This document shows positions 8,879 through 16,482 of a DNA stretch of 64,000 nt, one piece after another. Position 1 is the first letter of the stretch; every line of letters starts with the position of its first letter. Both the position numbers and the translations under genes were made by a program. The notes beneath the pieces were generated by a model. That model was given only the letters and a program-made list of their open reading frames with translations. It searched no databases and had not been told where the DNA came from. The stretch spans positions 49,104 through 113,103 of the forward strand of contig JADGFA010000006.1 in the NCBI GenBank assembly GCA_016744065.1. Direction: 5' to 3'. The stretch comes from Gammaproteobacteria bacterium. Its GTDB lineage: Bacteria > Pseudomonadota > Gammaproteobacteria > SZUA-229.

Positions 8879-9256
8879 TTAAAAATTTAACAGTGGATCA
8901 GGTGTTTCTATGTTTTGATCGGGCCTGGGCTTCTGGGTCTTTTTTATCTTCGTGTCCCTGGCTTTTTTGATTTTTTTAGAAACAGGTTGATCTTTTTGCT
9001 TTTTCTTTTTAGCTTCAAGTTGCCTTTCGAGAGGGTCTGGAGCTACTAATGCATTTTCTTTTTTGCCGTTTGGTGAAATACTGATATCAGAATCACCGTA
9101 TTTTACTTTTTTATCTTTAGGGGCGACATTTTGTAACAGAGCGTCCGGGGTTTCAATTTCGTTAGCCGTATTGGCTGGGTCTTTAGCATTTACGTTTAAG
9201 CTATGAAATAAGGAAAATAAAATAATTACGAATAAGGCTGACTGTTTTGTTTTCAT
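8879..9256 (-). CDS. small exported lysine-rich protein with three DPL motifs
   Basis: I do not recognise a family for this 125-residue protein. It begins with a Sec signal peptide ending around NVNA at residue 24. The mature part is low-complexity and highly charged (lysine-rich at residues 83-109). It contains three copies of one short motif: IETPDALLQNV (residues 34-44), LVAPDPLERQL (70-80) and IETPDPLLNF at the extreme C-terminus (116-125). The same motif occurs three times in the extra segment of the neighbouring molybdoenzyme. An AGGAG precedes the ATG. It lies 190 bp after the large subunit and before the porin on the same strand. A partner, tether or assembly role is inference. Confidence 0.7.
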   Translation of the reverse strand: MKTKQSALFVIILFSLFHSLNVNAKDPANTANEIETPDALLQNVAPKDKKVKYGDSDISISPNGKKENALVAPDPLERQLEAKKKKQKDQPVSKKIKKARDTKIKKTQKPRPDQNIETPDPLLNF

Positions 9257-9445
9257 TGTGTTCTCCTGAGAACGGGTTCAGTTTAGATTTAAGTGTTGGT
9301 CGATTTCAGTCGTTTCAATTCGTATTCCAGTATCACAACTTGAATGCACTTTGTAGGAAATGATCTCGAAAAAAATAAGTTAACATAAAAAAATAATTTA
9401 CTAAATTTTTAATGAGATTATTATTTCCAGTATTAAGTGTTCCTG

Positions 9446-12367
9446 TTATGTAATGCTGCGTGATTTAAAACTCATCTCAGAAAACGAGTGCTTGTACTTT
9501 GATTCCCCCACTTTTTTAATTATGCCTCTGGCTATTTTATAGCGTGGGCGCTGACTAATCGGGTCAAGGATGCGTCCTGCCAGTGAGTTGGTGATGCCTT
9601 TAGCTGATGGCATATTAAAGTAGGTAAATGTAACGCCTTTTTTTACCGCGTCGGTGACTATGGCAACGGCTTCAAAACTGGCGCTGTCGTACTCTACATA
9701 GCCGTTTTTCTGCATTTCAGAAAAGGTCATATGTTTAACGTCTTCCCAGCCCAGGCCAATGGCCGATTCCAGATTTTTCATAAGCGGGTCAAGTTCTTCA
9801 ATATCAGGATTCATAGGGTTGTCCTTTTCTTTGGGGTTGGGTCCTGTTTTCTGATCACCTAAAAAACTGAGTAGTGGGTCAGGTTCTGTAATGTCTGCGT
9901 TATCGGTGTTTCTTGCATGGATGCCTTTTGCGCCTCTGTATTCATTATCGACCAGTTGTTGTAAAGGATCTTGTTCAACAAGATCATCACTGGCCTGTAG
10001 TGGAATCACACCACGAACTTTTGCATCTTTGTCTGAGTTTGAGTACCCGCCGACTTCAATTGGAATTCGGTCACTGGAAATAACAAGCTGATCACCGCTT
10101 TCAATGCCGCGTTTTTTTGCATCATCAGGATGGATTTCCAGCCAGTTATCAGGCCAGCGTTGTCGGATGTAGGGTCGGCGCATCTGATCATCGAAACCGG
10201 ATTGCCAGATTTCATTAATGCGTCCGGTAGTCACCCAGAGTTCGTTGCCTTTGGGTTTCATAAACTCCCAGTAATCACCAAACATTTCCCAGTTCGCTTT
10301 TAATAAATTAGCGCGTCCGGTTTTGGTTTTAAACTTACGTAACCATTTTGGGTTGATCACGGTTAAACCGCTGGGGGTTCCTGTTTTTAATGTGCTGTCA
10401 TGCAGGCGTTTGGTGCCGATTAATTTACCATCCTCCCAACGAACAGGTGCCTGAATGCCTGTTGTGCCCATGTCTCTTAATACATCATGAGCACGGCGTC
10501 CTTTAGAGCGTGCATATTCAACCAGTGCAACATAACTGGTACGACGGCCACTGTTATAAAAAGCAGCATCTTCAAAGACGTCATTGCTATCTTTCCAGTC
10601 GAAGCCACTTAAGCCCATGCGTTGTGCAAACATGGCAGCAATTTTCCAGTCGGGTTTGGCTTCACCCGGAGCGTCATTGAATTTGGAGTAGAGTCGAATG
10701 CGTCGTTCCCCATTAGCACGTGTCAGGTCTTCTTCACCCCAACCGGCGGCAGGTAAAACAATATCGGAAAATTCAGTATTAATGGGTTTAACCGGGTATA
10801 TATCCTGGTCAACCATCACCATGCCGCCTCTATCAATGCGCCTTTTATATGTTTCGATAATATGTTCTTTATTGAGTTTGCTCGGGCGAATGGAATGATC
10901 ACTGGTCAGGGCTTTCAGGGTTTCGCTTAAGCGTTTGGATGCAACCATGGCGTGAGTCCAGGTGGTGCCAACAACCCAGACAAAACCGACTTTGCCTTCT
11001 TCTACCCAGCGATCCAGATCAATGCCCTGTTTTTTCCAGCCAGGAAATTTTTCCGGGGCTTCGGCTTCTGGGTACTGGCCGCCGGGCATCATGCCGCGCT
11101 GGTGACCACCAAAGCGGCCAATAACCTGCCCAGGTCGATTACCCGCGCCACAAATTAAACCCAATGCGGTAATGGCGGCGGTGTTGCCGTAGTTGTTTGA
11201 CCAGTACAGGCCTTTTTCAAAACCAAATGACGTTTTAGGGCGGCTGCCATCAGCTTTGGGTTTTGCAATCATTTCAGCCGCTTTGAAAATTTGTTCAGCC
11301 GGGATGCCGGTTTTTTCAGCCGCTATGTCCAGCTCAGCATATTTGTATTGGGTAATCCACTCTTTGAAATCATCGAAACCATCAGCCTGAAAAACTTCTT
11401 TATCACGCTCAGTTCGGTTATTAATCCATTTGTTAACAAACTCTGAGTCTTCCCAGTTATTTTCTACAATGATTCTAGCCATGGCATTTAATAATAAAAC
11501 GTCTGTACCCGGGTTTATTTCTAAATACATTCCACCGTTTGCTTCGGCGTAGGCAACCCCCGCTGTTTTTCGCGGAACCACTGAGATTACTTTCATTCCG
11601 TTATTAATGCCTTTCAGTATCCATTCATTAAAAATAATGGTTTTGGATTCAAATGCATCTGTACCAGCAACAAATAGAACATCAGCAGCAGACCAGTCTT
11701 CATAGGCGGGGGAAAAGTTATCAATACCCGCGTCGGACATGCCAGGTGTGTCTGGGCCATGGCCTGTTGGCTGATCATGCACGGCCCATGCGGGGGTTTC
11801 AATACCACGCAAAGCCAGTTTTGTGAGTGCATGGGTGTTTTCCCAATATTGATAAGAAAACATTTTCATTGCCCAGGCCGATTTGCCTCGGGTGTCTATT
11901 ACATATTTGGAAACTTCGGCCATAATATCGATAGCATCGTCCCAGGAAACGCGCTCCAGTTTTCCATTAATACGAATCATGGGGTATTTCAAACGGTCAT
12001 GGGTGAGGGTGTCAGGGTTGTAGCACTTTTGTGCAATCGTACCGCCGCGAATACTATGATCACCGCCAACGTTAACGACTTCAGTATCGCGATCTCCAAT
12101 AATTGCGATATTGTGTGGCTTGCCATTAACCGAAACAATATTGTGTTGCGTAGGACTGATCCAGCCACCGCTTAATGTGGCAACCGGGTAATCCATTTCA
12201 AATATATTATTTTCTGCTTTGGCTGAACCGTCTTTACCGACAGGCCAGCGATAAACTTTATAGCCGCAACCCGTAATGCAGTAATCACATGCAGTCGTAA
12301 AAATTTCTGCATCTTTTGGGGGGAGAGGCACTTTATCAACAGGTGTGCTATCTGATTTATTACTCAT
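9446..12367 (-). CDS. aioA: arsenite oxidase-family molybdopterin oxidoreductase, large subunit
   Basis: This 973-residue protein belongs to the DMSO-reductase superfamily, closest to arsenite oxidase AioA and the related iodate reductase IdrA. Cysteines 27, 30 and 34 (CDYCITGC) with serine 105 in the fourth position predict a 3Fe-4S cluster, as in AioA. The PAAGWGEEDLTRANGERRIR block and the C-terminal SFKSR also match AioA. Of the arsenite-binding residues of Alcaligenes AioA, the first histidine (H197), arginine (R418) and last histidine (H422) are present, but the glutamate position is a proline (205). It is about 145 residues longer than AioA, with a motif-bearing segment near 790-890. 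No Tat signal is present; export presumably rides on the Rieske subunit. The substrate is therefore uncertain. Confidence 0.85.
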   Translation of the reverse strand: MSNKSDSTPVDKVPLPPKDAEIFTTACDYCITGCGYKVYRWPVGKDGSAKAENNIFEMDYPVATLSGGWISPTQHNIVSVNGKPHNIAIIGDRDTEVVNVGGDHSIRGGTIAQKCYNPDTLTHDRLKYPMIRINGKLERVSWDDAIDIMAEVSKYVIDTRGKSAWAMKMFSYQYWENTHALTKLALRGIETPAWAVHDQPTGHGPDTPGMSDAGIDNFSPAYEDWSAADVLFVAGTDAFESKTIIFNEWILKGINNGMKVISVVPRKTAGVAYAEANGGMYLEINPGTDVLLLNAMARIIVENNWEDSEFVNKWINNRTERDKEVFQADGFDDFKEWITQYKYAELDIAAEKTGIPAEQIFKAAEMIAKPKADGSRPKTSFGFEKGLYWSNNYGNTAAITALGLICGAGNRPGQVIGRFGGHQRGMMPGGQYPEAEAPEKFPGWKKQGIDLDRWVEEGKVGFVWVVGTTWTHAMVASKRLSETLKALTSDHSIRPSKLNKEHIIETYKRRIDRGGMVMVDQDIYPVKPINTEFSDIVLPAAGWGEEDLTRANGERRIRLYSKFNDAPGEAKPDWKIAAMFAQRMGLSGFDWKDSNDVFEDAAFYNSGRRTSYVALVEYARSKGRRAHDVLRDMGTTGIQAPVRWEDGKLIGTKRLHDSTLKTGTPSGLTVINPKWLRKFKTKTGRANLLKANWEMFGDYWEFMKPKGNELWVTTGRINEIWQSGFDDQMRRPYIRQRWPDNWLEIHPDDAKKRGIESGDQLVISSDRIPIEVGGYSNSDKDAKVRGVIPLQASDDLVEQDPLQQLVDNEYRGAKGIHARNTDNADITEPDPLLSFLGDQKTGPNPKEKDNPMNPDIEELDPLMKNLESAIGLGWEDVKHMTFSEMQKNGYVEYDSASFEAVAIVTDAVKKGVTFTYFNMPSAKGITNSLAGRILDPISQRPRYKIARGIIKKVGESKYKHSFSEMSFKSRSIT
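9770..9979 (-). repeat. three-copy 30-residue DPL repeat inside the large subunit
   Basis: Within the molybdoenzyme, VEQDPLQQL, ITEPDPLLSFL and IEELDPLMKNL place their DPL triplets at residues 800, 830 and 860, an exact 30-residue period. The linkers are hydrophilic and rich in N, D, K and P, so this is probably an exposed flexible arm. Classical AioA lacks it as far as I can recall. The nucleotide sequences of the copies have diverged, so it is an old repeat kept for its protein motif. Confidence 0.75.
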
Positions 12368-12382
12368 AATATAATTACTCCT

Positions 12383-12931
12383 TTAAGAAATATTTGAGGT
12401 GTGGCCATAGATCAGCCCCATAATGCCGGTAACATAAATATTGTCGCCAACGATCTCCAGGCGTGCCTGGGGTAAGCTTTCTGTTGCGTGACCTGAGATC
12501 ACCATGCCATGACGGCTTAAATCAAAAGTGGTTAAGTGTAAAGGGCAGGGGCCCATTGCTTTATGTTTGGGCTTATAGGTGCCATTGAGTGGGCCTCCCA
12601 TATGGGTGCATAAATTACTGAAGGCGACAATGTCTTTATCTTTGCCAACACCACCACCTGCGGCTTCTCCTAGCTTAACCAGTACAAAAGTGGATACAGG
12701 ATTTTCAGGGGGGTACATAAAGTCAACAGCTTCATCCTGTTTTAATGTGCTGACAGAGCCAATTTTTATTCTTGGATAATCTTTTACCTGTAGCTTCATT
12801 GCGCCAGCGATACCGGGGACGGTTGTTAAGATAATAGTGCTGGCTCCAGCTAATAGAAAATGCCGTCTTGAAGTGCAGGTGTGATTTGAGTCTTTAATGG
12901 ACTCAGTATTTATTTCTATATTGCTCATCAT
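12383..12931 (-). CDS. aioB: arsenite oxidase-family Rieske iron-sulfur subunit
   Basis: This 182-residue protein is the small subunit of an Aio-type enzyme. It has a twin-arginine signal (SRRHFLLAGAS, residues 22-32) that would carry the folded complex to the periplasm. The Rieske 2Fe-2S ligands are in CTHMGG and CPLH. The extra cysteine pair forming a disulfide in quinol-oxidising Rieske proteins is absent, which is normal for AioB and usually means a higher dependence on soluble electron acceptors. The gene heads the operon, 15 bp before the large subunit. Two ATGs are adjacent; AGAGGA before them fits the second (12928) slightly better. Confidence 0.85.
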   Translation of the reverse strand: MMSNIEINTESIKDSNHTCTSRRHFLLAGASTIILTTVPGIAGAMKLQVKDYPRIKIGSVSTLKQDEAVDFMYPPENPVSTFVLVKLGEAAGGGVGKDKDIVAFSNLCTHMGGPLNGTYKPKHKAMGPCPLHLTTFDLSRHGMVISGHATESLPQARLEIVGDNIYVTGIMGLIYGHTSNIS

Positions 12932-12984
12932 CGTTCCTCTAGATATTTGTATAAAATGAAAATCTCTTTTTTAAGGCCGAGAGT

Positions 12985-12998
12985 ATTCGTATACAAAT
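12985..12998. promoter_or_regulatory. operator-like inverted repeat upstream of aioB
   Basis: ATTCGTATACAAAT is a 14-base dyad with only one mismatched pair, centred about 60 bases before the aioB start. It could be a regulator site, but no regulator gene of the known Aio types (AioSR, AioX) is in the window. Confidence 0.3.
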
Positions 12999-13193
12999 GA
13001 ATGTTTGCATTTGCTTATATTGTTATTTGTATTTTTAAAATTAAGTTTTTTAAAAACACGAGCACAAGAACACTAAAATACAGTTGTGAAAGTATTTTTA
13101 ACGAAAAAATTAAAACTTAACAGGGATAGAGCTGAGTGGGTTATGTATGGATGATCATTTGTGTTACTCCTGTATTTTATATTGGTTCCTGTT

Positions 13194-13233
13194 AATAACT
13201 AAGGCCGAGTATTACCCCGTAACTTTAGTTATT
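13194..13233 (+). other. 9-bp stem hairpin followed by T-run
   Basis: AATAACTAA at 13194-13202 pairs perfectly with TTAGTTATT at 13225-13233 across a 22-base loop, and T-rich sequence follows on the plus strand. The stem is AT-only, so terminator strength would be low. No plus-strand gene precedes it. Confidence 0.3.
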
Positions 13234-13734
13234 TTTATCGTTTTGTTTTTTAAATGTGTAATTTTATAGATTAAAATATTTAATAAAATCGTCACATTCA
13301 TTATAGCAATACGCCAATGTTTTTAAGAAGATCGTCTAACTATTTTTATAGTTTTTATTTGTCATGACACTACACTCATAAATTAATAGCGTCAACTAAA
13401 AAATAAATTTTCAAAAAATATTTTTTAATTTTCAAAACAGGTTAAATAATCATAAAAATATTAATTGATATTTTTATGATAAATTGTGATGAAGTATTTT
13501 CTTTTGAATTTTTATAATGCCCTGAATTTACAGGATTTTACGATTATTGTTTTTAATTAAATGTTGATTATGTTTTTGGGTGTAAAAGTTATTATTTTTT
13601 AGTGGGGATTGTCCCTTTGATTATTGCGGGAATAGAATTTAATGATATTTGCTAAAGTTTCAGCATAGGATAAACAATGGTTTTAAAAAATACACAGATA
13701 AAAATAGATTTGAATTATTGGCGTCTTTGAATAG

Positions 13735-13807
13735 CTGTCATTCTGCGCGAATGCGAGGGCCTTGAATGCCCGGGTAGTTAGATTCTTTGCATTCACTCAG
13801 GATGACG
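13735..13807. repeat. palindromic dispersed repeat, full copy
   Basis: A 73-base imperfect palindrome: CTGTCATTCTGCGCGAATGC at the left is mirrored by GCATTCACTCAGGATGACG at the right, with a CCTTGAATGCCCGGGTAG core. A second, one-armed copy in inverted orientation lies at 62532-62580. It resembles REP-type intergenic elements. Confidence 0.7.
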
Positions 13808-14020
13808 CTTTAAGGTGAATCAAAAGCATGGTTTATCAGTTTGTACAAATGGGTTAAATAGTTGTGGCTCTGGCATTGCTCGTTATTTAAATAAGAGGTG
13901 CTTGGCCTTGAGTAAGTGCTAGCAGGATTAGAGTTGAGTATTAAAAAATTGAAATATACAGGGGCTGACTTCAGGTCTTTGCTGTGCAAAGGTTTGTTTT
14001 TATCTGTCCCTATACATTAT

Positions 14021-14048
14021 TTGACAGGCGTCACTCAGAGGTTAAATT
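14021..14048 (+). promoter_or_regulatory. sigma-70 promoter of a candidate small RNA
   Basis: A perfect TTGACA at 14021-14026 is followed after 16 bases by TAAATT at 14043-14048. The predicted start is near 14055. The only plus-strand sequence before the next terminator is non-coding. Confidence 0.5.
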
Positions 14049-14054
14049 GTGTTT

Positions 14055-14165
14055 TACTTCCGGCTAAAAGAAAAATTATCAATGTTTAGAGGGTTGAAAG
14101 TAGAGCAGGGTCGCAATTTATGCAAACATAAAAAAGCCTCCTTAAATAAATTCAGGAGGCTTTTT
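14055..14165 (+). ncRNA. candidate small RNA of about 110 nt
   Basis: The stretch between a promoter with consensus -35 (14021-14048) and a strong hairpin terminator (14131-14165) carries no plausible plus-strand open frame. That is the usual layout of an orphan trans-acting small RNA. The terminator also serves the converging 65-residue gene on the other strand, so its presence alone does not prove a plus-strand transcript. No known RNA family is recognised. Confidence 0.35.
14131..14165. terminator. bidirectional rho-independent terminator
   Basis: The arms AAAAAGCCTCCT and AGGAGGCTTTTT form a long stem around an 11-base AT loop, with T-runs on both strands. It ends the minus-strand small gene at 14187-14384 and could end a plus-strand small RNA. 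Confidence 0.85.
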
Positions 14166-14186
14166 AATCCCAGGGGAGGGGTATCG

Positions 14187-14384
14187 TTAACGCAGTATTG
14201 ACTGTTTGGCATCACGATTTGCATCCCAGGCTTCATGTACCTGATTAATTGCATTTTTAATATGATTGTCAGTGATGTGAATTGCATCACCGTTGTCATC
14301 CATAATCATTCCGCCTTTGAAGCCGGTTTGCGTAATGGCATAGGCGTATTTGCCGCAATCGTCATTTTTAGTTGAGTTAGACAT
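14187..14384 (-). CDS. small hypothetical protein, 65 residues
   Basis: I do not recognise this protein. It starts MSNSTKNDDCGKYAYAITQ and contains GFKGGMIMDDNGDAIHIT, followed by a helix ending in DANRDAKQSILR. It is soluble, acidic in the middle and has one cysteine. The ATG at 14384 is preferred over two upstream in-frame ATGs because GGAGA lies at the right distance. A strong terminator follows the stop within 25 bases, which supports a real single-gene unit. Its only neighbours are non-coding DNA and a divergent hydrolase gene. Confidence 0.6.
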   Translation of the reverse strand: MSNSTKNDDCGKYAYAITQTGFKGGMIMDDNGDAIHITDNHIKNAINQVHEAWDANRDAKQSILR

Positions 14385-14682
14385 TGATGTCTCCATATAA
14401 AGTAAGAAATTCTGTATTTTTAACAACCCTGCTTATTATTTTTTTGGGCGGGTGGTTACAGGTATAGAATGAATCAGAGTAGGTGTATCTCTATCATCTA
14501 TCCTAATTAGGCGCGCGATTATATAGTATTTTTATGCTGCAATAAAACCCTTAAGGCTGATTATTTGTGAATTAGTTTTACTTATTTGATGACTGAACCA
14601 GCTTTCTTGTTTTATTGCGTGCTACCTTATTGAAATATATGTAAAAATGTATTTAGTGAAATATTGGAATAAAGTAAGAAAG

Positions 14683-15462
14683 ATGCCAGAAAATTTTAAA
14701 ATACAGTCTAAAGCAGTGCACTTTTCAGGTTTTGATGGCAGTAAACTGGAGGGTAATCTGGATTTCCCTCTGAATGTTGTGCCCAGGCAATACATTATAG
14801 TGAGTCATTGTTTTACCTGTACCAGGCAGATAATTACTACTGCTCGTTTAAGTCGAGGTCTGGCAAAGGCTGGATTTGCTGTATTGTCATTCGATTTTAC
14901 CGGGCTGGGTTATAGTGAAGGTGAATTTGCGGATACGCATTTTCGTAGCATGGTAAAGGATATTGAATGTGCAGCAGACTGGCTGTCAGAGCATTATGAG
15001 CCAGCCAGTATTCTAATTGGGCACAGTATGGGGGGAACGGCTAGCCTGGCAGTCACACAAAATGCCTGTTTCTCTCTTTCGCATATAGAGAAGATTATTA
15101 CGTTGGCATCTCCAGCGTCTCCGGCTCATGTATTACATCATTTTGGCTCGGCGATGGTTGATTTACAGCGTGGAGAGAATGCGCAAATTATGGTTGCGGG
15201 GAGAGCTTACCCTGTTAAACCTGCTTTTGTGAGTGATGTGCGCTCTTATAATATGGATCAGCAGATGACTGATTGTGATATACCTATTATGGCAGTGAGC
15301 GCTGGTGATGATACGCTTGTTGGCTTAGAAGCTGCGCAGCAGATATTGCAATATACGGGGGGTGAAAAATTTTTATGTCAGATTGATGGAGCGGATCATT
15401 TATTTAGTGATCGAAATCATGCGGCACAGCTTCTGTCTAGTATATTAGGCTGGGTAGATTAA
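14683..15462 (+). CDS. alpha/beta hydrolase of the OsmC-associated type
   Basis: This protein of about 259 residues is an alpha/beta-fold hydrolase. The nucleophile elbow is GHSMGG, with the serine near residue 115. The late GADHLF block supplies the catalytic histidine, and AGDDTLV the probable acid. The HCFTCTR and FDFTGLGYSEGEF blocks match the hydrolase domain often fused to OsmC peroxiredoxins, but no OsmC domain is present here. The frame extends to an ATG at 14647. I prefer 14683, where the family homology begins, though no strong ribosome binding site settles it. Substrate unknown. It is followed by the persulfide-dioxygenase-like gene on the same strand. Confidence 0.8.
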   Translation: MPENFKIQSKAVHFSGFDGSKLEGNLDFPLNVVPRQYIIVSHCFTCTRQIITTARLSRGLAKAGFAVLSFDFTGLGYSEGEFADTHFRSMVKDIECAADWLSEHYEPASILIGHSMGGTASLAVTQNACFSLSHIEKIITLASPASPAHVLHHFGSAMVDLQRGENAQIMVAGRAYPVKPAFVSDVRSYNMDQQMTDCDIPIMAVSAGDDTLVGLEAAQQILQYTGGEKFLCQIDGADHLFSDRNHAAQLLSSILGWVD

Positions 15463-15540
15463 CTGGATATAACACCGAAGATTTAATTATTTAATATTTA
15501 CATATAGAAATTTTTTTTGTTTTAGTTTGAGAGAGTTGTC

Positions 15541-16398
15541 ATGGTAGAAGTAAAAACATTTTTTGATAAGCAGACATTTACCTTTACACATCTGGTTTTT
15601 GATGCTGTAAGTAAGGATGCTGTGGTGTTCGATGCTGTTCTGGATCTGGATACAAGGGGCTGGCGTACATATAAAGATAGCTTACATACGTTGGATGGTT
15701 TTATTAGTGAGCATAAGCTGAATTTGCATTATGTTTTAGATACCCATATACATGCGGATCATTTAAGCGGTATGCAATATCTGAAAGAAAAATATAATGC
15801 CCCTCTGGTTATTAATTCAGCGATTACTGTGGTGCAGGAAACATTTAAGCAGGTGTTTAATTTAGGTGATGATTTTGATACCCATGGTAGTGATTTTGAT
15901 GTGCTGGTAAAAGAGGGTGAACAATTAATAGCTGGTACTATTCAAATCGATGTATTGCATACGCCTGGACACACACCTGCATGTACAACTTATAAAATAG
16001 AAAATAACTTATTTACCGGCGACGCGTTATTTGTTCCTGATATCGGTACGGGCCGATGTGATTTTCCGAAAGGCAGTGCAAAAGACTTATTTCATTCTGT
16101 AACGCAGAAATTATATACGCAACCAGATGACACAAAAGTGTTTCCCGGGCATGATTACCCAGAAAATAGAGCGTTACAGACTTTTACTACAATTGGGGAA
16201 AGTAAAAAATCAAATGTAGATTTACCCGAAAGCCGTAGCGAAGCTGAGTATGTTGAATTTATGGAAAAAAGAGACAGTAAGCTGCCGTTACCCAAACTGA
16301 TTTATCAGGGTGTACAGGTGAATTTAACAGCAGGTCAGTTACCGAAAAAAGAATCGAATGGGAAGCGTTATTTAAAGATACCTGTTTATAATGATTAA
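15541..16398 (+). CDS. metallo-beta-lactamase fold persulfide dioxygenase-like protein
   Basis: This 285-residue enzyme has the metallo-beta-lactamase motif THIHADH (about residue 68-74), then HTPGHTPA, TGDALF and FPGHDY. That set is typical of ETHE1/Blh-type persulfide dioxygenases, which oxidise glutathione persulfide to sulfite using a single iron. The spacing and the C-terminal LPLPKLIYQGVQVN region match the longer bacterial Blh group rather than glyoxalase II. A purine-rich GAGAG precedes the ATG. No rhodanese or sulfide:quinone oxidoreductase gene is adjacent. It implies handling of sulfide or reduced sulfur in the cytoplasm. Confidence 0.85.
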   Translation: MVEVKTFFDKQTFTFTHLVFDAVSKDAVVFDAVLDLDTRGWRTYKDSLHTLDGFISEHKLNLHYVLDTHIHADHLSGMQYLKEKYNAPLVINSAITVVQETFKQVFNLGDDFDTHGSDFDVLVKEGEQLIAGTIQIDVLHTPGHTPACTTYKIENNLFTGDALFVPDIGTGRCDFPKGSAKDLFHSVTQKLYTQPDDTKVFPGHDYPENRALQTFTTIGESKKSNVDLPESRSEAEYVEFMEKRDSKLPLPKLIYQGVQVNLTAGQLPKKESNGKRYLKIPVYND

Positions 16399-16482
16399 AA
16401 TAATTATAAATTTTTTACAGAAAAAAGAAGTAAGGTAAAATAAACAGGAGAAAATAAGAAAGCGCAGGGCACTTTCTTATTT

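Larger units (their letters stand above)
12932..14020. other. long AT-rich intergenic region upstream of the Aio-like operon
   Basis: About 1.1 kb with no convincing gene. It contains an operator-like dyad near the aioB start, a long-stem hairpin at 13194-13233 and a palindromic dispersed repeat at 13735-13807. The 5-base pattern TAAGGCCGAG appears twice (about 12972 and 13200). The rest is unusually AT-rich compared with neighbouring genes, which suits either a regulatory region or DNA left by gene loss or transfer. Confidence 0.5.

Noticed and set aside
13865..13880. TGGCTCTGGCATTGCT, a sigma-54-like sequence with exact GG/GC spacing
   Set aside because: Only partial consensus, oriented away from the Aio-like operon and with no gene downstream; the sigma-70 site at 14021 explains a plus-strand transcript better.
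14054..14299. Minus-strand frame overlapping the 65-residue gene and terminator
   Set aside because: It runs through the strong terminator hairpin and is in conflict with the better-supported gene in another frame.
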